From: Chelativorans multitrophicus
GTDB taxonomy: Bacteria > Pseudomonadota > Alphaproteobacteria > Rhizobiales > Rhizobiaceae
Assembly (NCBI RefSeq): GCF_011317445.1
Contig: NZ_JAAAPL010000006.1
Span: 1 to 64,000 of the forward strand
Length of the DNA: 64,000 bases
Direction: 5' to 3'
The notes under the pieces were generated by a model. The model was not told where the DNA came from and did not search any database. It was given only the letters and a program-made list of their open reading frames with translations. Shown here one piece after another: positions 52,256 through 61,472 of this stretch. The translations under genes were made by a program, and so were the position numbers. The stretch's first letter is position 1. Each line of letters opens with the position of its first letter.

Positions 52256-53014
52256 CTACCCCTCCTTCTTGTCCATATGGGCGACCGCACGGGTTGCGCC
52301 CTGCGGGCTGAGCACGGGAACCAGAACGCGACGCTTGCGGCGGGCCTTTGCGGGAATGCCGTGGTAAAGCCGCTTCTCAGCTTCCACCACAAGCACACCG
52401 GCGAAAAGAGGCCAGAAGCGCCTGCCGGTTCGCTCCAGCACCTGGTGGAGCCGCATCAGCCAGCGCCGCCGCGCGGGCGGAAAATGCAGCGTGTCGGCCC
52501 AGGCACCAGGGGTGAAGTTCGCTTCACGCAGTAGCTCCACAAGTTGCGAGCGCGAGTAGGGGAGCCCCGTTCCGAACGGCGTATGCTCGAAGCGCGCCCA
52601 GACACCGCGCCGGTTCGGCACCACAATGACAATGCGCCCGCCTGGCGCCAGAACGCGCCAGAGCTCGATCAGCATCTGCCGCGGATTTTCCGCGTGTTCC
52701 AGCGCGTGGACAACAAGGACACGGTCCACCGCGGCGTCCGCGAGCGGCAATTCTTCCTCGAAGACAAGCGCGGTCGCGGAGGCCCGCCCTGGCGGCCAGC
52801 GGAGCGCCCCCTGGCGCGCCGGCATGAAGGCGAACACGCGCTCGGCATCAGCGCCGAAGCGATCGAGCCACGGAATGGCATAGCCGAGACCAACCAGGCG
52901 CTCGTCCGGCAGCTTGCACCAGAGCGAAGCCAGCGCCATCGCAATGGACCGTTCCGCAAGCTTGCCGAGCAGGCTTGCGTAGAATGCCCTGAGGTCGACG
53001 ATATCGGTGTTCAT
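52256..53014 (-). CDS. Class I SAM-dependent methyltransferase
   Basis: A 252-residue methyltransferase-fold protein. The glycine-rich SAM motif is atypical (residues 55-62, LGYAIPWL), but motif II/III text 'LPLADAAVDRVLVVHALEHAENP' and 'ELWRVLAPGGRIVIVVPNR' is clear, as in methyltransferase_11 proteins. It is divergent from gloB, a frequent arrangement in rhizobia. The substrate is unknown. Start 53014 (MNTDIVDLRAFY) is chosen from family pattern; ATG 53032 is possible. Confidence 0.82.
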   Translation of the reverse strand: MNTDIVDLRAFYASLLGKLAERSIAMALASLWCKLPDERLVGLGYAIPWLDRFGADAERVFAFMPARQGALRWPPGRASATALVFEEELPLADAAVDRVLVVHALEHAENPRQMLIELWRVLAPGGRIVIVVPNRRGVWARFEHTPFGTGLPYSRSQLVELLREANFTPGAWADTLHFPPARRRWLMRLHQVLERTGRRFWPLFAGVLVVEAEKRLYHGIPAKARRKRRVLVPVLSPQGATRAVAHMDKKEG

Positions 53015-53118
53015 GGGAAAGAGGGTAAGCATCCCCGGCGATTGCTTCAAGAAAGTCTTTCGGCGGGTGACAAAGGTTGGCCTAAACTTTATGTCTCACG
53101 GGAACAAAGGAGGCGACG

Positions 53119-53886
53119 ATGACGCTCGAAATCGAACAGTTCATGTGCCGCAGCGATAATTTCGGGATTCTCGCCCGCGATTCCGAAACCGGTATCACGG
53201 CCCTGGTGGATGCACCGGAGGAGCAGGCTATTCTGGAGGCGATCAAGCGTACCGGGTGGACGCCCTCGCTGCTTCTCATCACGCATCATCATGCCGATCA
53301 CGTGGAAGCCAATCTGGCGCTCAAGGAGCGTTTCGGCCTTACCATTATTGGCCCCGCAAAGGAGGCGAGCAAGATTCCCGGCATTGACCGGCAGGTTAAC
53401 GAGGGCGACGTGGTGCGCGTCGGCAACCAGGAAGCGCGGGTGATCGAAACGCCCGGGCATACGGCAGGTCATATCACCTTTTATTTTGCCAAGGCCGGCA
53501 TTGCGTTCACCGCAGACACGCTGTTTGCGCTGGGGTGCGGCCGGCTCTTCGAATGCAAGCCACCGGTCATGTACGAGTCGCTCAAGAAACTGGTCGAACT
53601 GCCGCTCGAGACCGTCATCTATTGCGGCCACGAATATACGGAGTCCAACGCCCGTTTCGCGCTTTCGGTCGACCCGACCAATTCCGCACTCAAGGAGAGG
53701 GCGAAGAAGATCGAGGCACTGAGGCGCGAAGGCAGACCCACGCTGCCCACCACGCTCGGCGAAGAAATGGCCACGAATCCCTTCCTGCGTTGCCATGACC
53801 CGGTTCTTCGGAACAATCTCGGCATGAAGAACGCTGCGGATGTCGAGGTCTTTGCCGAAATCCGCAAAAGGAAGGACGTGTTCTAG
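53119..53886 (+). CDS. gloB: Hydroxyacylglutathione hydrolase (glyoxalase II)
   Basis: A 255-residue metallo-beta-lactamase-fold enzyme. The metal motif THHHADH is at 55-61, followed by 'TPGHTAGHITFYF', 'FTADTLFALGCGRLFE' and 'VIYCGHEYT', then the C-terminal HAGH domain with 'NPFLRCHDPVLR'. It hydrolyses S-lactoylglutathione to D-lactate and glutathione. AAAGGAGG lies upstream of the ATG. Confidence 0.96.
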   Translation: MTLEIEQFMCRSDNFGILARDSETGITALVDAPEEQAILEAIKRTGWTPSLLLITHHHADHVEANLALKERFGLTIIGPAKEASKIPGIDRQVNEGDVVRVGNQEARVIETPGHTAGHITFYFAKAGIAFTADTLFALGCGRLFECKPPVMYESLKKLVELPLETVIYCGHEYTESNARFALSVDPTNSALKERAKKIEALRREGRPTLPTTLGEEMATNPFLRCHDPVLRNNLGMKNAADVEVFAEIRKRKDVF

Positions 53887-53888
53887 CC

Positions 53889-54779
53889 TCAGGCCGCGTT
53901 GCCCGCGGTCGCCTGCTTGCGGCGGAGGATCATATTCTTCGCGGCAAGCGCTGCGCCGCCCGTGATGAGAAGACATGCGGCAAGAGTGGTGGCAGTCGGT
54001 TCAGCCCGGCCGGCTGCGATCAGGATAAGCGTGGAAAGAAGCGGAGCGGCATAGCTGGAGGCACCCAGGACCTGGATGTTGCCGTGCTTTACGCCGTAAT
54101 CCCACGCATAGAAGGCCGCCCCAACGGGGAGAAGGCCCAGGCCGAGAACAGCCAGCCATTCGCCTGCGTTTGCGGGCCAGACCGTTTGTTCCAGAGCGAG
54201 GTGGCAGATGGCCGAAAGGAGCGCGGTGGCCGCGCAAAACCAGGTCACGATGCTGGTCGGTACCGCCTGGTACCGTCGCGAAAGCAGCGAATAGCCGGAC
54301 CAGAAGAGCGCGCAGGCTCCAGCCGCCGCATAGCCCAGAAGATAACGGCTCTCGAAGGTGAAGCCGCCGCCCTTGGTGATGATGAGAAATGTGCCGAGGA
54401 GGCCGAGGCACGCGCCGGCGATATGATGCCAGCCGAGCCGCTCGCCGGGCATCAGCGCGGAGCCGAGCACGATCAGCAGCGGCCACAGATAGGCGATCAA
54501 GCTCGCCTCCACGGCCGGCGCGTTGCGAAGCGCCGTGAAGTAGAGGAAGTGGTAGCCGAAGAGCCCGCCGATTCCGATGAGCCACACCATCGGCGGCACT
54601 TTCTCGCTTTTGCGGAAGGCCGGGGAAGCAGCCTGAGCGGTAAGCCCGACGGCCGTTCCGATGGCGAAAGTCATTGCGGAAAGCTGGAGGGGCGGCACCT
54701 GGCCTGACGCCGCTGTCATAAGCGCCAGCAGCGCCCACATGGCAACTGCCGAAAAGCCAATCAATGTGGCACGCGCCAT
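53889..54779 (-). CDS. EamA-family (DMT) transporter
   Basis: A 296-residue membrane protein with ten predicted helices in two EamA halves. Typical text includes 'SLIAYLWPLLIVLGSALMPGERL' and 'GVKHGNIQVLGASSYAAPLLSTL'. This pattern matches drug/metabolite exporters such as YdcZ/RhaT-like EamA proteins for aromatic amino acids; the substrate is not predictable. It converges with gloB and is 15 bases from the DUF3108 gene on the same strand. Confidence 0.9.
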   Translation of the reverse strand: MARATLIGFSAVAMWALLALMTAASGQVPPLQLSAMTFAIGTAVGLTAQAASPAFRKSEKVPPMVWLIGIGGLFGYHFLYFTALRNAPAVEASLIAYLWPLLIVLGSALMPGERLGWHHIAGACLGLLGTFLIITKGGGFTFESRYLLGYAAAGACALFWSGYSLLSRRYQAVPTSIVTWFCAATALLSAICHLALEQTVWPANAGEWLAVLGLGLLPVGAAFYAWDYGVKHGNIQVLGASSYAAPLLSTLILIAAGRAEPTATTLAACLLITGGAALAAKNMILRRKQATAGNAA

Positions 54780-54794
54780 CCTTTCTCTCCGAAG

Positions 54795-55562
54795 TCACAT
54801 CGCACGCGCCCTGATGTGCACTGTTCCGATCTTGGTGGCAATGGTGGCTTCGACAGGCGAATAGAGATCCCGTCGCGCGACCGGCGTGAACCCCACCAAA
54901 ATACGCGAGCGATCGCGCAGATAAGTGATGGAGGAATGGTTCTTCCGGTAGCCCGAGACCGGCACGAATCGCGCCTGGCAGGTGACCTCGGCCCTGCGAA
55001 AACGTTCCCGCTCGCTCGCGGGCTGAAGAACGATATTGGCGCGGATCTCACCGTCATAGAGGCGGATCGTGCGGTTGCAGACCGCCGCCGCGCCGCCCGA
55101 AACGGGCAACAGCAGGGCGGATAAGGGGTCGGCCACACCGGAGAGGTGTTTGCGGGCAAGCGGGACCCAGTCGTCTCCGCGCTTCTTCAGCGGCGGATCG
55201 TTCCTGGTCTCGACCACCTTGCTGCCACTGAAGCGTATCGTCGTGATCTGGCGCTTGCTGCCTTCGGTGTATTCCAGCTCGTAGAGGCTCGGGCGCGCGG
55301 CCTCTTTTCCAAGGCGGCCATTCACTTTCACCGTGCCGTCGGTGCGCTCGAAGATGCGCGCGATGCCGGCGCTGGCGAATCTGCCGGCGACCGCGAAATC
55401 ATTGCCTTCGAAACGGCTTTCGAATGTGGCGCGCCCCACGGGCAAACCGAAAAGCGAGGCGTCGTACTGCACCCGGTAGGATTGCAACGCGGCGGAAAGC
55501 GGCGTCGTCACGGCGGCGAGCATCAAGGCGGCGACGACCGCGCGTGCACGCAAGAAAGTCAT
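54795..55562 (-). CDS. Exported DUF3108 domain protein
   Basis: A 255-residue periplasmic protein. A signal peptide covers residues 1-25 (AVVAALMLAAVTTPLSAAL). The DUF3108 beta-rich domain starts 'QSYRVQYDASLFGLPVGRATFES' and ends 'GTVHIRARAM'. One Cys pair (C144/C180 region) could form a disulfide. The start at 55562 is the first Met before the signal peptide; a longer frame upstream is not supported. Function unknown, probably envelope-related. Confidence 0.85.
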   Translation of the reverse strand: MTFLRARAVVAALMLAAVTTPLSAALQSYRVQYDASLFGLPVGRATFESRFEGNDFAVAGRFASAGIARIFERTDGTVKVNGRLGKEAARPSLYELEYTEGSKRQITTIRFSGSKVVETRNDPPLKKRGDDWVPLARKHLSGVADPLSALLLPVSGGAAAVCNRTIRLYDGEIRANIVLQPASERERFRRAEVTCQARFVPVSGYRKNHSSITYLRDRSRILVGFTPVARRDLYSPVEATIATKIGTVHIRARAM

Positions 55563-55793
55563 CTTCGGTCTCCAAAGCGGCCATCCCGCCGCAATGCGCC
55601 CCTTTCCCCGATAGAAAAACGGCAATTTGGCGGATATGTGGACGTCCGCGCCCGCCTCGCGAAGGGTCGTGTCCCGGTCTTGCTTTCGAGCGGGTGAGGA
55701 GCGAAACCTTCCCGGAGGCACCCGAAGGGGCTGCTAATGATACGCGGGGTGCATCATCAGGCCCGGGCGTTTCTCCCCTCTTTTGGGGGCGGC

Positions 55794-56438
55794 CTAAGCC
55801 GCCATCCCGAAGCCTTCCATCTGCGCCTTCATAGCCCGCTGGAAGGCCGGCCGCGCTTCGCAGCGCTCCTTATAGGCCTTCAGCGCCGGGTACGCCTCCA
55901 GCAGGTCTGTGTGCTGCAGGATTCGCAGAACATCCGCCATCATCAGGTCGCCCACCGTGAAGCGCCCTTCAAGATAGTCCTTCCCGCCGAGCGCCTTCTC
56001 CAGCATCGCCAGCCGGTCGCGCACGAAAGCCTCGACCTGAGGTCGCCGCTCGCTAGTCCAAGCCTCCTCGGCATGAAACAGGTCGATGACGGCGAGTTCC
56101 TGGACCGCGATCTCCACCGAGTTCAGCGCCGCGAAGAGCCAGGCGATCGCCCGCGCGCGCCCGGCGGGCTCGGTCGGCAGCAGCATCTCGCTCTGCTCCG
56201 CTATGTGGAGCGCGATCGCTCCGCTCTCGAACAGCACCAGCCCATCTTCCTCGATTGCAGGCGCCTGTCCAAAAGGCTGGCGCGCCAGATGCTCGGGCGA
56301 TCTCTGTTCCGCGCCCAGCGTAACCGTGCGTACCCGGTAGGGAAGGTCCGCCTCCTCCAGCGCCCAGCGAACGCGGAACGCCCGCATCAGCGGCGCGGCG
56401 AAATCCGGAACCCATTCATAGGTCGTCAGCGTAATCAT
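55794..56438 (-). CDS. Glutathione S-transferase family protein
   Basis: A 214-residue GST. The thioredoxin-like N-domain has 'PLMRAFRVRWALEEADLPY', cis-Pro region 'PFGQAPAIEEDGLVLFESGAI' (residues 55-75, with the ESGAI glutathione-binding motif), and a helical C-domain with 'FTVGDLMMADVLRIL'. It is the last gene of an ArsR-SRPBCC-GST operon with 4-base overlaps. The electrophilic substrate is unknown. Confidence 0.9.
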   Translation of the reverse strand: MITLTTYEWVPDFAAPLMRAFRVRWALEEADLPYRVRTVTLGAEQRSPEHLARQPFGQAPAIEEDGLVLFESGAIALHIAEQSEMLLPTEPAGRARAIAWLFAALNSVEIAVQELAVIDLFHAEEAWTSERRPQVEAFVRDRLAMLEKALGGKDYLEGRFTVGDLMMADVLRILQHTDLLEAYPALKAYKERCEARPAFQRAMKAQMEGFGMAA

Positions 56439-56911
56439 GTGCGCAATCCTTTCTGCTCTGCCAGGGCGATGTTCTCGACATAGACCTGCTGCTTGTTGAA
56501 CAGGGAGTTCCACCCGCCGATGTGGCTGTCGCGGATTGCCACGGTCGAGAACGGCGTCTGATGGAAGGTCTGGATTGTCTTCCCGTCCTTCTCCGCGAGG
56601 GTCACGGTCACTACCGTGTCGCAGTCCCGCCCCGCTTCCTCGTCCCACTGGAAGGTGAAGACGATGCGTCTGTCCTTCTCCACCTCGCGGATCGTGCCGC
56701 CGAATCTGGACAGCCCGAACTGTTTCGACGTCATCGCCCCACGCCATGGCCTTCCGGGCGTCAATTCCCAATCGAGCTCGATGGTCGTGAACTTCTCCGG
56801 GCCCCACCAACGCAGCATATGATCCCGGTCTTCCCACAGGCGGAAGACAAGGGCTGCCGGCGCGTCGAATTCCCGTTCGATCAGCAGTTCGTCGTCGCGG
56901 ATCTCGCTCAT
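56435..56911 (-). CDS. SRPBCC/AHSA1 domain protein
   Basis: A 158-residue START-like protein: 'ELLIEREFDAPAALVFRLWED', 'LRWWGPEKFT', 'GTIREVEKDRRIVFTFQWDEEAG' and a 'TFHQTPFSTVAIRDSHIGGWNSL' ending, all typical of AHSA1/SRPBCC proteins paired with ArsR regulators. It probably binds a hydrophobic ligand. It overlaps both neighbours by 4 bases (ATGA), so expression is coupled. Confidence 0.9.
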   Translation of the reverse strand: MSEIRDDELLIEREFDAPAALVFRLWEDRDHMLRWWGPEKFTTIELDWELTPGRPWRGAMTSKQFGLSRFGGTIREVEKDRRIVFTFQWDEEAGRDCDTVVTVTLAEKDGKTIQTFHQTPFSTVAIRDSHIGGWNSLFNKQQVYVENIALAEQKGLRT

Positions 56912-57261
56912 TGCTTCTTCCCCTTCGCCTCTGCCTTGGTGATCTCGCTCAGATACGCATCCATCCGGTCGAAGCTTCCTTCCCAGAACTTCCGGTACTT
57001 TCCGAGCCAGTCGTCGACCTCTTTCAGAGGTGCTGCCTCCAGCTTGCATGGCCGCCATTGGGCCTGGCGTCCGCGCGAGATCAGGCCGGCGCCCTCCAGC
57101 ACCTTCAGATGCCGCGAGACCGACGGCAACGAGATGTCGAACGGCTCGGCGAGTTCGTTGACGGTCGCCGCGCCCTGGCTGAGCCGCGCCAGGATCGCGC
57201 GCCGAGTGGGATCGGCCAGCGCCGACAAGGTCACGCTGAGAGGATCATCCGCATGCTGCAT
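56908..57261 (-). CDS. ArsR-family transcriptional regulator
   Basis: A 117-residue winged-helix repressor: 'LADPTRRAILARLSQGAATVNELAEPFDISLPSVSRHLKVLEGAGLISRGRQAQWR' in pieces (residues 14-69). No Cys metal-site pair is present, so it is probably not a metal sensor; ligand sensing may involve the SRPBCC partner's compound. ATG 57261 is preferred over a TTG three codons upstream. An operator-like inverted repeat overlaps its start. Confidence 0.9.
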   Translation of the reverse strand: MQHADDPLSVTLSALADPTRRAILARLSQGAATVNELAEPFDISLPSVSRHLKVLEGAGLISRGRQAQWRPCKLEAAPLKEVDDWLGKYRKFWEGSFDRMDAYLSEITKAEAKGKKQ

Positions 57262-57263
57262 AT

Positions 57264-57295
57264 TTAGCAATCTCTCTAATTAGCATAGTTGCTAA
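57264..57295. promoter_or_regulatory. ArsR operator repeats
   Basis: TTAGCA-TAGT-TGCTAA (57280-57295) is a perfect inverted repeat just above the arsR start. A further TTAGCAA lies at 57264-57270. The arrangement suggests autorepression of the arsR-SRPBCC-GST operon. Beyond it, up to about 57440, I see no gene. Confidence 0.6.
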
Positions 57296-57442
57296 ATACA
57301 GCCGTCGAAAACTTTCGTCAAGAGGAATGCAGTCGTACATCGCCAACCGGGAGAGAAGAGGCGCATGGCAAGCGGTATAAAGGCCGCCTACGGCTCATGG
57401 GCCGCGCTTTGCGCGCCAGGCACTACCCGGCGCGGGCAAAGC

Positions 57443-57471
57443 TTGACCATAGACGGTTTTGCCTTTATGGA
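57443..57471 (+). promoter_or_regulatory. Sigma-70-type promoter of rpmB
   Basis: TTGACC (57443-57448), 17-base spacer, TATGGA (57466-57471), leaving a leader of about 85 bases before rpmB at 57564. The leader contains a few short hairpins but no recognised ribosomal-protein leader. Confidence 0.5.
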
Positions 57472-57563
57472 ACCCGCTACTTCCACGAGGCCGCTTAAGG
57501 ACCCGCGCGCCGCAGTTTTGGTGCGGTAGTTGGTCATGGCCCGAAAGATAAAGGATAAAACCA

Positions 57564-57860
57564 ATGTCCCGCGCTTGCGAACTGACCGGCAAGGCCGTGA
57601 TGAGCGGCAACAATGTGAGCCACGCCAACAACAAGACCCGGCGTCGCTTCCTCCCCAATCTCTGCGACGTAACGCTGATGTCCGAGGCGCTCGGCCAGAG
57701 CTACCGCTTGCGCGTTTCAGCCAATGCGCTCCGCTCCGTGGAGCATCGCGGCGGGCTTGACGCCTTTCTCCTGAAGGCCAAGTCCAACGAGCTTTCGCAG
57801 CGTGCCCGGCTTCTCAAGAAGCAGGTCGCCAAGAAGCTCACCGAGCAGACCGAGGCCTGA
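57564..57860 (+). CDS. rpmB: 50S ribosomal protein L28
   Basis: A 98-residue basic ribosomal protein: [20 protein letters not shown], '[24 protein letters not shown]' and '[15 protein letters not shown]', the alphaproteobacterial L28 pattern. The Cys-x7-type zinc ribbon of some L28 proteins is absent. AAAGGAT lies upstream. A short GC hairpin (57874-57889) follows. Confidence 0.96.
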   Translation: MSRACELTGKAVMSGNNVSHANNKTRRRFLPNLCDVTLMSEALGQSYRLRVSANALRSVEHRGGLDAFLLKAKSNELSQRARLLKKQVAKKLTEQTEA

Positions 57861-57890
57861 TCGGTTTCCCTTAGGCGGGCTTGCCCGCCC

Positions 57891-57917
57891 ACTGGTTCCA
57901 TCACCCAGGATAAAAAA
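57891..57917 (+). ncRNA. Probable preQ1-I riboswitch controlling yhhQ
   Basis: CTGG-TTCCATCAC-CCAG-GATAAAAAAA (57892-57918) has the parts of a preQ1-I aptamer. There is a short P1 (CTGG 57892-57895 with CCAG 57905-57908), a loop beginning UUC and ending CAC, and the A-rich tail AUAAAAAA that forms the pseudoknot. The tail runs into the yhhQ ATG (57918) and the only ribosome-site-like AGGA is partly in P1, so translational control is implied. Confidence 0.65.
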
Positions 57918-58544
57918 ATGAACCGTGTCCTCGCAGTCTGGCCGTTCGTGGCCGCCATGGCAATCGTGGTGGCCGCGTCGAATTTCCTCGTCCAGTTTCC
58001 CTTCGCACATTTCGGGCTCGGCGAGATCCTCACCTGGGGCGCTTTTACTTATCCCATCGCCTTCCTTGTCAATGATCTAACCAACCGGCGCTTCGGGCCG
58101 GCGGCGGCACGCCGGGTGGTGATCGTGGGCTTCGTGCTGGCCATGGTGCTCTCCGTATTGCTTGCCAGCCCGCGCATTGCGCTTGCCTCGGGTTCGGCAT
58201 TCCTGGCCGCGCAGCTCCTCGATGTTGCAATCTTTGACCGGCTGCGGCGAAGCGCCTGGTGGCGGGCGCCGCTGATCTCTACACTCGTCGGCTCTTCGCT
58301 GGACACCCTCTTGTTCTTCTCTCTCGCTTTTGCCGCTGCGTTCTCCTTCCTGGATACCGCCCTTGGCCTTCAAGACGGCTCGCTCGCCTTTCCCGTGCCT
58401 TTGTTCGGCCTTGGCGTGGAAGTGCCGCTTTGGGTTTCCCTGGCATTGGGTGATCTCTGCCTAAAGCTTTTGATCGGCTTTGCCATGCTTGTGCCCTACG
58501 GCGCGATGCTGACGATGCTCCGGCCAGCGGAGCCCGCGCGGTAG
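57918..58544 (+). CDS. yhhQ: Queuosine precursor transporter (YhhQ/VUT family)
   Basis: A 208-residue membrane protein with about six helices. Conserved text includes 'WGAFTYPIAFLVNDLTNRRFGP', 'FLAAQLLDVAIFDRLR' and 'WWRAPLISTLVGSSLDTLLFF', diagnostic of COG1738/YhhQ importers of preQ0/preQ1. The preQ1-I-like element at its start supports a role in queuosine tRNA modification. It lies 57 bases after rpmB. Confidence 0.92.
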   Translation: MNRVLAVWPFVAAMAIVVAASNFLVQFPFAHFGLGEILTWGAFTYPIAFLVNDLTNRRFGPAAARRVVIVGFVLAMVLSVLLASPRIALASGSAFLAAQLLDVAIFDRLRRSAWWRAPLISTLVGSSLDTLLFFSLAFAAAFSFLDTALGLQDGSLAFPVPLFGLGVEVPLWVSLALGDLCLKLLIGFAMLVPYGAMLTMLRPAEPAR

Positions 58545-58546
58545 CT

Positions 58547-59566
58547 TCACTCTTCCAGCAACCTGAACTCCAGATAGAGGTTGCGCTGGAGGATGGAGTG
58601 GTTGTCGTCCGACATCAACGAGACCATGGTCGCGCCGTCCGGGCGCTGCCATATATCGAGCGCTTCCATATTGTCGATCTGGTAACTCATATCGGCCTGG
58701 AGGAGTACCGGGCCGTCTGCCACGCCGCCTTCGCGGATGGTTTCCGCCTCAATCCGGCGCAGCCGCATCGCCACACCGTCCAACATCGAGAAACGGCGCT
58801 CAAGCAGCAGTAGATCGCCATCGGGCAGAAAGGCGCCGTCCGTGATATCGAACTCGTCCCGGCGGGCGACGGTGAAGACCCCTTTGCGCGGTCCATCGAG
58901 GATCGCGGCGAAAACATTTCCCTGCGTGTCGATGCTGCGCTCGGCCACGGTCACAAGGGCGCCGAGGAGGGCGCTTTCTTCCGGCGCGAAAGCCACCGTC
59001 TCCAAGCCGCCATTGATGCGCAGCTCGTGGCGAGGCACGAGGAAATCCAGATTGGCGATCGGCGCGCCCATATGTCCCGACACCAGCCGGAATTCCGAGA
59101 GGCGATGGTCCCTCTCGAATCCTACGACGACGGTTTCCCCGCGCACGGCAATGGATTCAGCATCGGTCGTCCATTTTTCGCCCGACTTTCCATCGGCATC
59201 CAGTATCGGGCTCATGGTGAAGTTTTCTATGGCGCTCGGGCGGCCTTTCTCGTCATGAACGACGCTGCCGAAGAACCAGAAGCCCGTGTCAGTCACCCCA
59301 ATGAACTGGCCGCCTGGGGATAGGAAACGGAAGGAGGAGAGGGCGCCGAAGCCGCGGTCGCGTGATACCATTTCAAGCCCGCCGACAAATTCGAGCTGGC
59401 CGAAACGGGTCTGCTCCGAGCCGATGCGGAACTCGGTAATGGGCCGGGTGGAGATGGCAAGAGCCTGCGGAACCGCATCATGCGCCGTGGCCGTGGGAAG
59501 GGAAATGAGGCTTGCACTGAGAAGGGCGAGGCCGAAAACGCCCGCCCGCGCCTCGTCAGCCCGCAC
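58547..59566 (-). CDS. Esterase-like activity of phytase family protein
   Basis: An exported protein of about 339 residues. A signal peptide ([21 protein letters not shown]) precedes a beta-propeller-like phytase-esterase domain with '[11 protein letters not shown]', '[20 protein letters not shown]', '[11 protein letters not shown]' and '[25 protein letters not shown]'. The GTG at 59566 is a likely start that overlaps the cobT stop by 11 bases; a longer frame to 59629 is possible. It probably acts on a periplasmic ester; metal-ligand details are not visible. Confidence 0.82.
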   Translation of the reverse strand: MRADEARAGVFGLALLSASLISLPTATAHDAVPQALAISTRPITEFRIGSEQTRFGQLEFVGGLEMVSRDRGFGALSSFRFLSPGGQFIGVTDTGFWFFGSVVHDEKGRPSAIENFTMSPILDADGKSGEKWTTDAESIAVRGETVVVGFERDHRLSEFRLVSGHMGAPIANLDFLVPRHELRINGGLETVAFAPEESALLGALVTVAERSIDTQGNVFAAILDGPRKGVFTVARRDEFDITDGAFLPDGDLLLLERRFSMLDGVAMRLRRIEAETIREGGVADGPVLLQADMSYQIDNMEALDIWQRPDGATMVSLMSDDNHSILQRNLYLEFRLLEE

Positions 59567-61451
59567 GGCGCATCTGCCCCACGGACCGGCTGCCGCGGCG
59601 GAAGCCCTCTTCCTCGAACAGGGAGGCAAGCTGCTCCGTCATCGCGCCAGCCAGCTCTTCCGCGTCGACAATCGTTACTGCACGACGATAGTAGCGGGTC
59701 ACGTCGTGGCCGATACCGATTGCAAGCAGTTCAACGGGCGAGCGCGTCTCGATCAGGTCGATAATGCCGCGCAGATGACGTTCCAGATAGTTTCCGGGAT
59801 TTACGGATAGCGTCGAGTCATCGACCGGCGCTCCGTCCGAGATCATCATCAGGATCTTTCGCTGCTCGGGCCTGCCGATGAGGCGGTGATGCGCCCAGAG
59901 CAGCGCCTCGCCATCGATATTCTCCTTGAGCAGGCCCTCGCGCATCATGAGACCCAGATTGCGCCTTGCGCGCCGCCACGGAGTATCGGCGGATTTGTAT
60001 ATGATGTGGCGCAAATCGTTGAGCCGCCCGGGACCGGCGGGCTTGCCCTCCTTGAGCCATTTTTCACGAGCCTGCCCGCCCTTCCAGGCGCGCGTGGTAA
60101 AGCCCAGGATCTCAACGCGGACGCCGCAACGCTCCAATGTCCGCGCCAAGATGTCGGCGCAGGTCGCGGCAACGGAGATGGGCCGCCCGCGCATCGAACC
60201 CGAATTGTCGATGAGCAGCGTGACCACCGTGTCGCGGAAATTCGTGTCATGCTCCTGTTTGAAGGAAAGCGGCTGCATGGGATCGATGATCAGGCGCGGC
60301 AGACGCGCCGTATCCAGCACGCCCTCTTCCAGGTCGAACTCCCAGGAGCGGTTCTGCTGGGCCATCAAGCGGCGCTGCAGGCGGTTTGCCAGCCTCCCAA
60401 CGACACCCTGCAGATTGGCGAGTTGCTTGTCGAGGAAGGCCCGCAGCCGGTCGAGCTCCTGCTCGTCGCAAAGTTCCTCCGCACCGATCATTTCGTCAAA
60501 TTCAGTGGTGAAGACGCGGTAATCGATCGCATGCGCGGCCTGGTCGAAAGGACTTTCGGGCCGACGGGCCTCGCCAGGTGTTTCGGCGTCGATGTCTTCC
60601 TGGTCGGTGGCATCCTCGGCCGTGGTGGCGGCGGCTTCGCTCTCGCCGGCTTCGTTTTCGTCGCTCGAAGCGTCCGCCTCCTCGGCCTGGCTTCGTTCGC
60701 CCTCCGACTGGTCCTCGCCGCCTTCCTCAGAAGCGTCCTCGCCCTGGGGCTGGTCGTTATCCTCTTCGCTCTCCTCGTTCTGCTGATCCTCGGCGAGGTC
60801 CTCGCCCATTTCCATGGCGCCCAACAGCTCGCGGACGGCGCGGGCGAACGCGTCCTGGTCGTTGATGCGCGGAAGCAGCGTGTCCAAGTCGGCGCCGGTT
60901 TTTTCCTCGATCCAATCGCGCCAAAGAGCGACGAGCCGTTCGCCGCTCTTCGGCGCCGGTCGCCCGGTCAGCTTCTCGCGAACCATCAGGGCAAGCGCTT
61001 CCTCCAGCGGAGCCTCCGCGCGGTCGCGCACCTCGGAAAGGTTCGCGCGGGCGTATTTGTCCTCCAGCATGGCGGCCAGGTTGTCAGACACACCCTGCAT
61101 GGAGCGGGCGCCGATCGCTTCCACCCGCGCCTGCTCGACGGCATCGAAGATGGCGCGGGCCTGGGTGCCATGCGGCGCCAGCCGACTATGCAGGCGCGCG
61201 TCGTGACAAGCATGGCGAAGCGCCATGGAGTCACCCAAGCCGCGGGTCACGCTCAATGCTTCGGCCGTCGTCTTCTTGGGCAAATCCGGCAGCCGGACCC
61301 GCGTTCCCGCCAGTGCCGGCTTGTCCTTGGAGAAGACAACCTCGACCTCATGATCGCCAGCAATTGCCCGCACGCAGCCGGTGAGCGCGCGCTTGAACGG
61401 ATCAAGCGGGTTTTCGGCGGGCTGTCCTGGCTTGCGGTTTGTCTGGCTCAC
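59556..61451 (-). CDS. cobT: Aerobic cobaltochelatase subunit CobT
   Basis: A 631-residue subunit of the CobNST cobaltochelatase. The N-terminal domain (about 1-215) is followed by an acidic low-complexity linker (217-300). The C-terminal VWA domain has the MIDAS DNSGS at 415-419 and later '[14 protein letters not shown]'. CobT works with the AAA+ subunit CobS to drive cobalt insertion by CobN in aerobic B12 synthesis. CobN is not in the window; cobS lies nearby. Confidence 0.95.
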   Translation of the reverse strand: MSQTNRKPGQPAENPLDPFKRALTGCVRAIAGDHEVEVVFSKDKPALAGTRVRLPDLPKKTTAEALSVTRGLGDSMALRHACHDARLHSRLAPHGTQARAIFDAVEQARVEAIGARSMQGVSDNLAAMLEDKYARANLSEVRDRAEAPLEEALALMVREKLTGRPAPKSGERLVALWRDWIEEKTGADLDTLLPRINDQDAFARAVRELLGAMEMGEDLAEDQQNEESEEDNDQPQGEDASEEGGEDQSEGERSQAEEADASSDENEAGESEAAATTAEDATDQEDIDAETPGEARRPESPFDQAAHAIDYRVFTTEFDEMIGAEELCDEQELDRLRAFLDKQLANLQGVVGRLANRLQRRLMAQQNRSWEFDLEEGVLDTARLPRLIIDPMQPLSFKQEHDTNFRDTVVTLLIDNSGSMRGRPISVAATCADILARTLERCGVRVEILGFTTRAWKGGQAREKWLKEGKPAGPGRLNDLRHIIYKSADTPWRRARRNLGLMMREGLLKENIDGEALLWAHHRLIGRPEQRKILMMISDGAPVDDSTLSVNPGNYLERHLRGIIDLIETRSPVELLAIGIGHDVTRYYRRAVTIVDAEELAGAMTEQLASLFEEEGFRRGSRSVGQMRRAG

Positions 61452-61472
61452 GAATGACCTTCCAAGCCGCTC

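Noticed and set aside
57289..57498. A 69-codon open frame in the rpmB leader
   Set aside because: No ribosome site and a composition unlike a protein; it spans the probable rpmB promoter.
59886..61457. A 523-codon plus-strand frame across cobT
   Set aside because: Low-complexity text produced by the antisense of CobT's acidic linker; no ribosome site or motifs.
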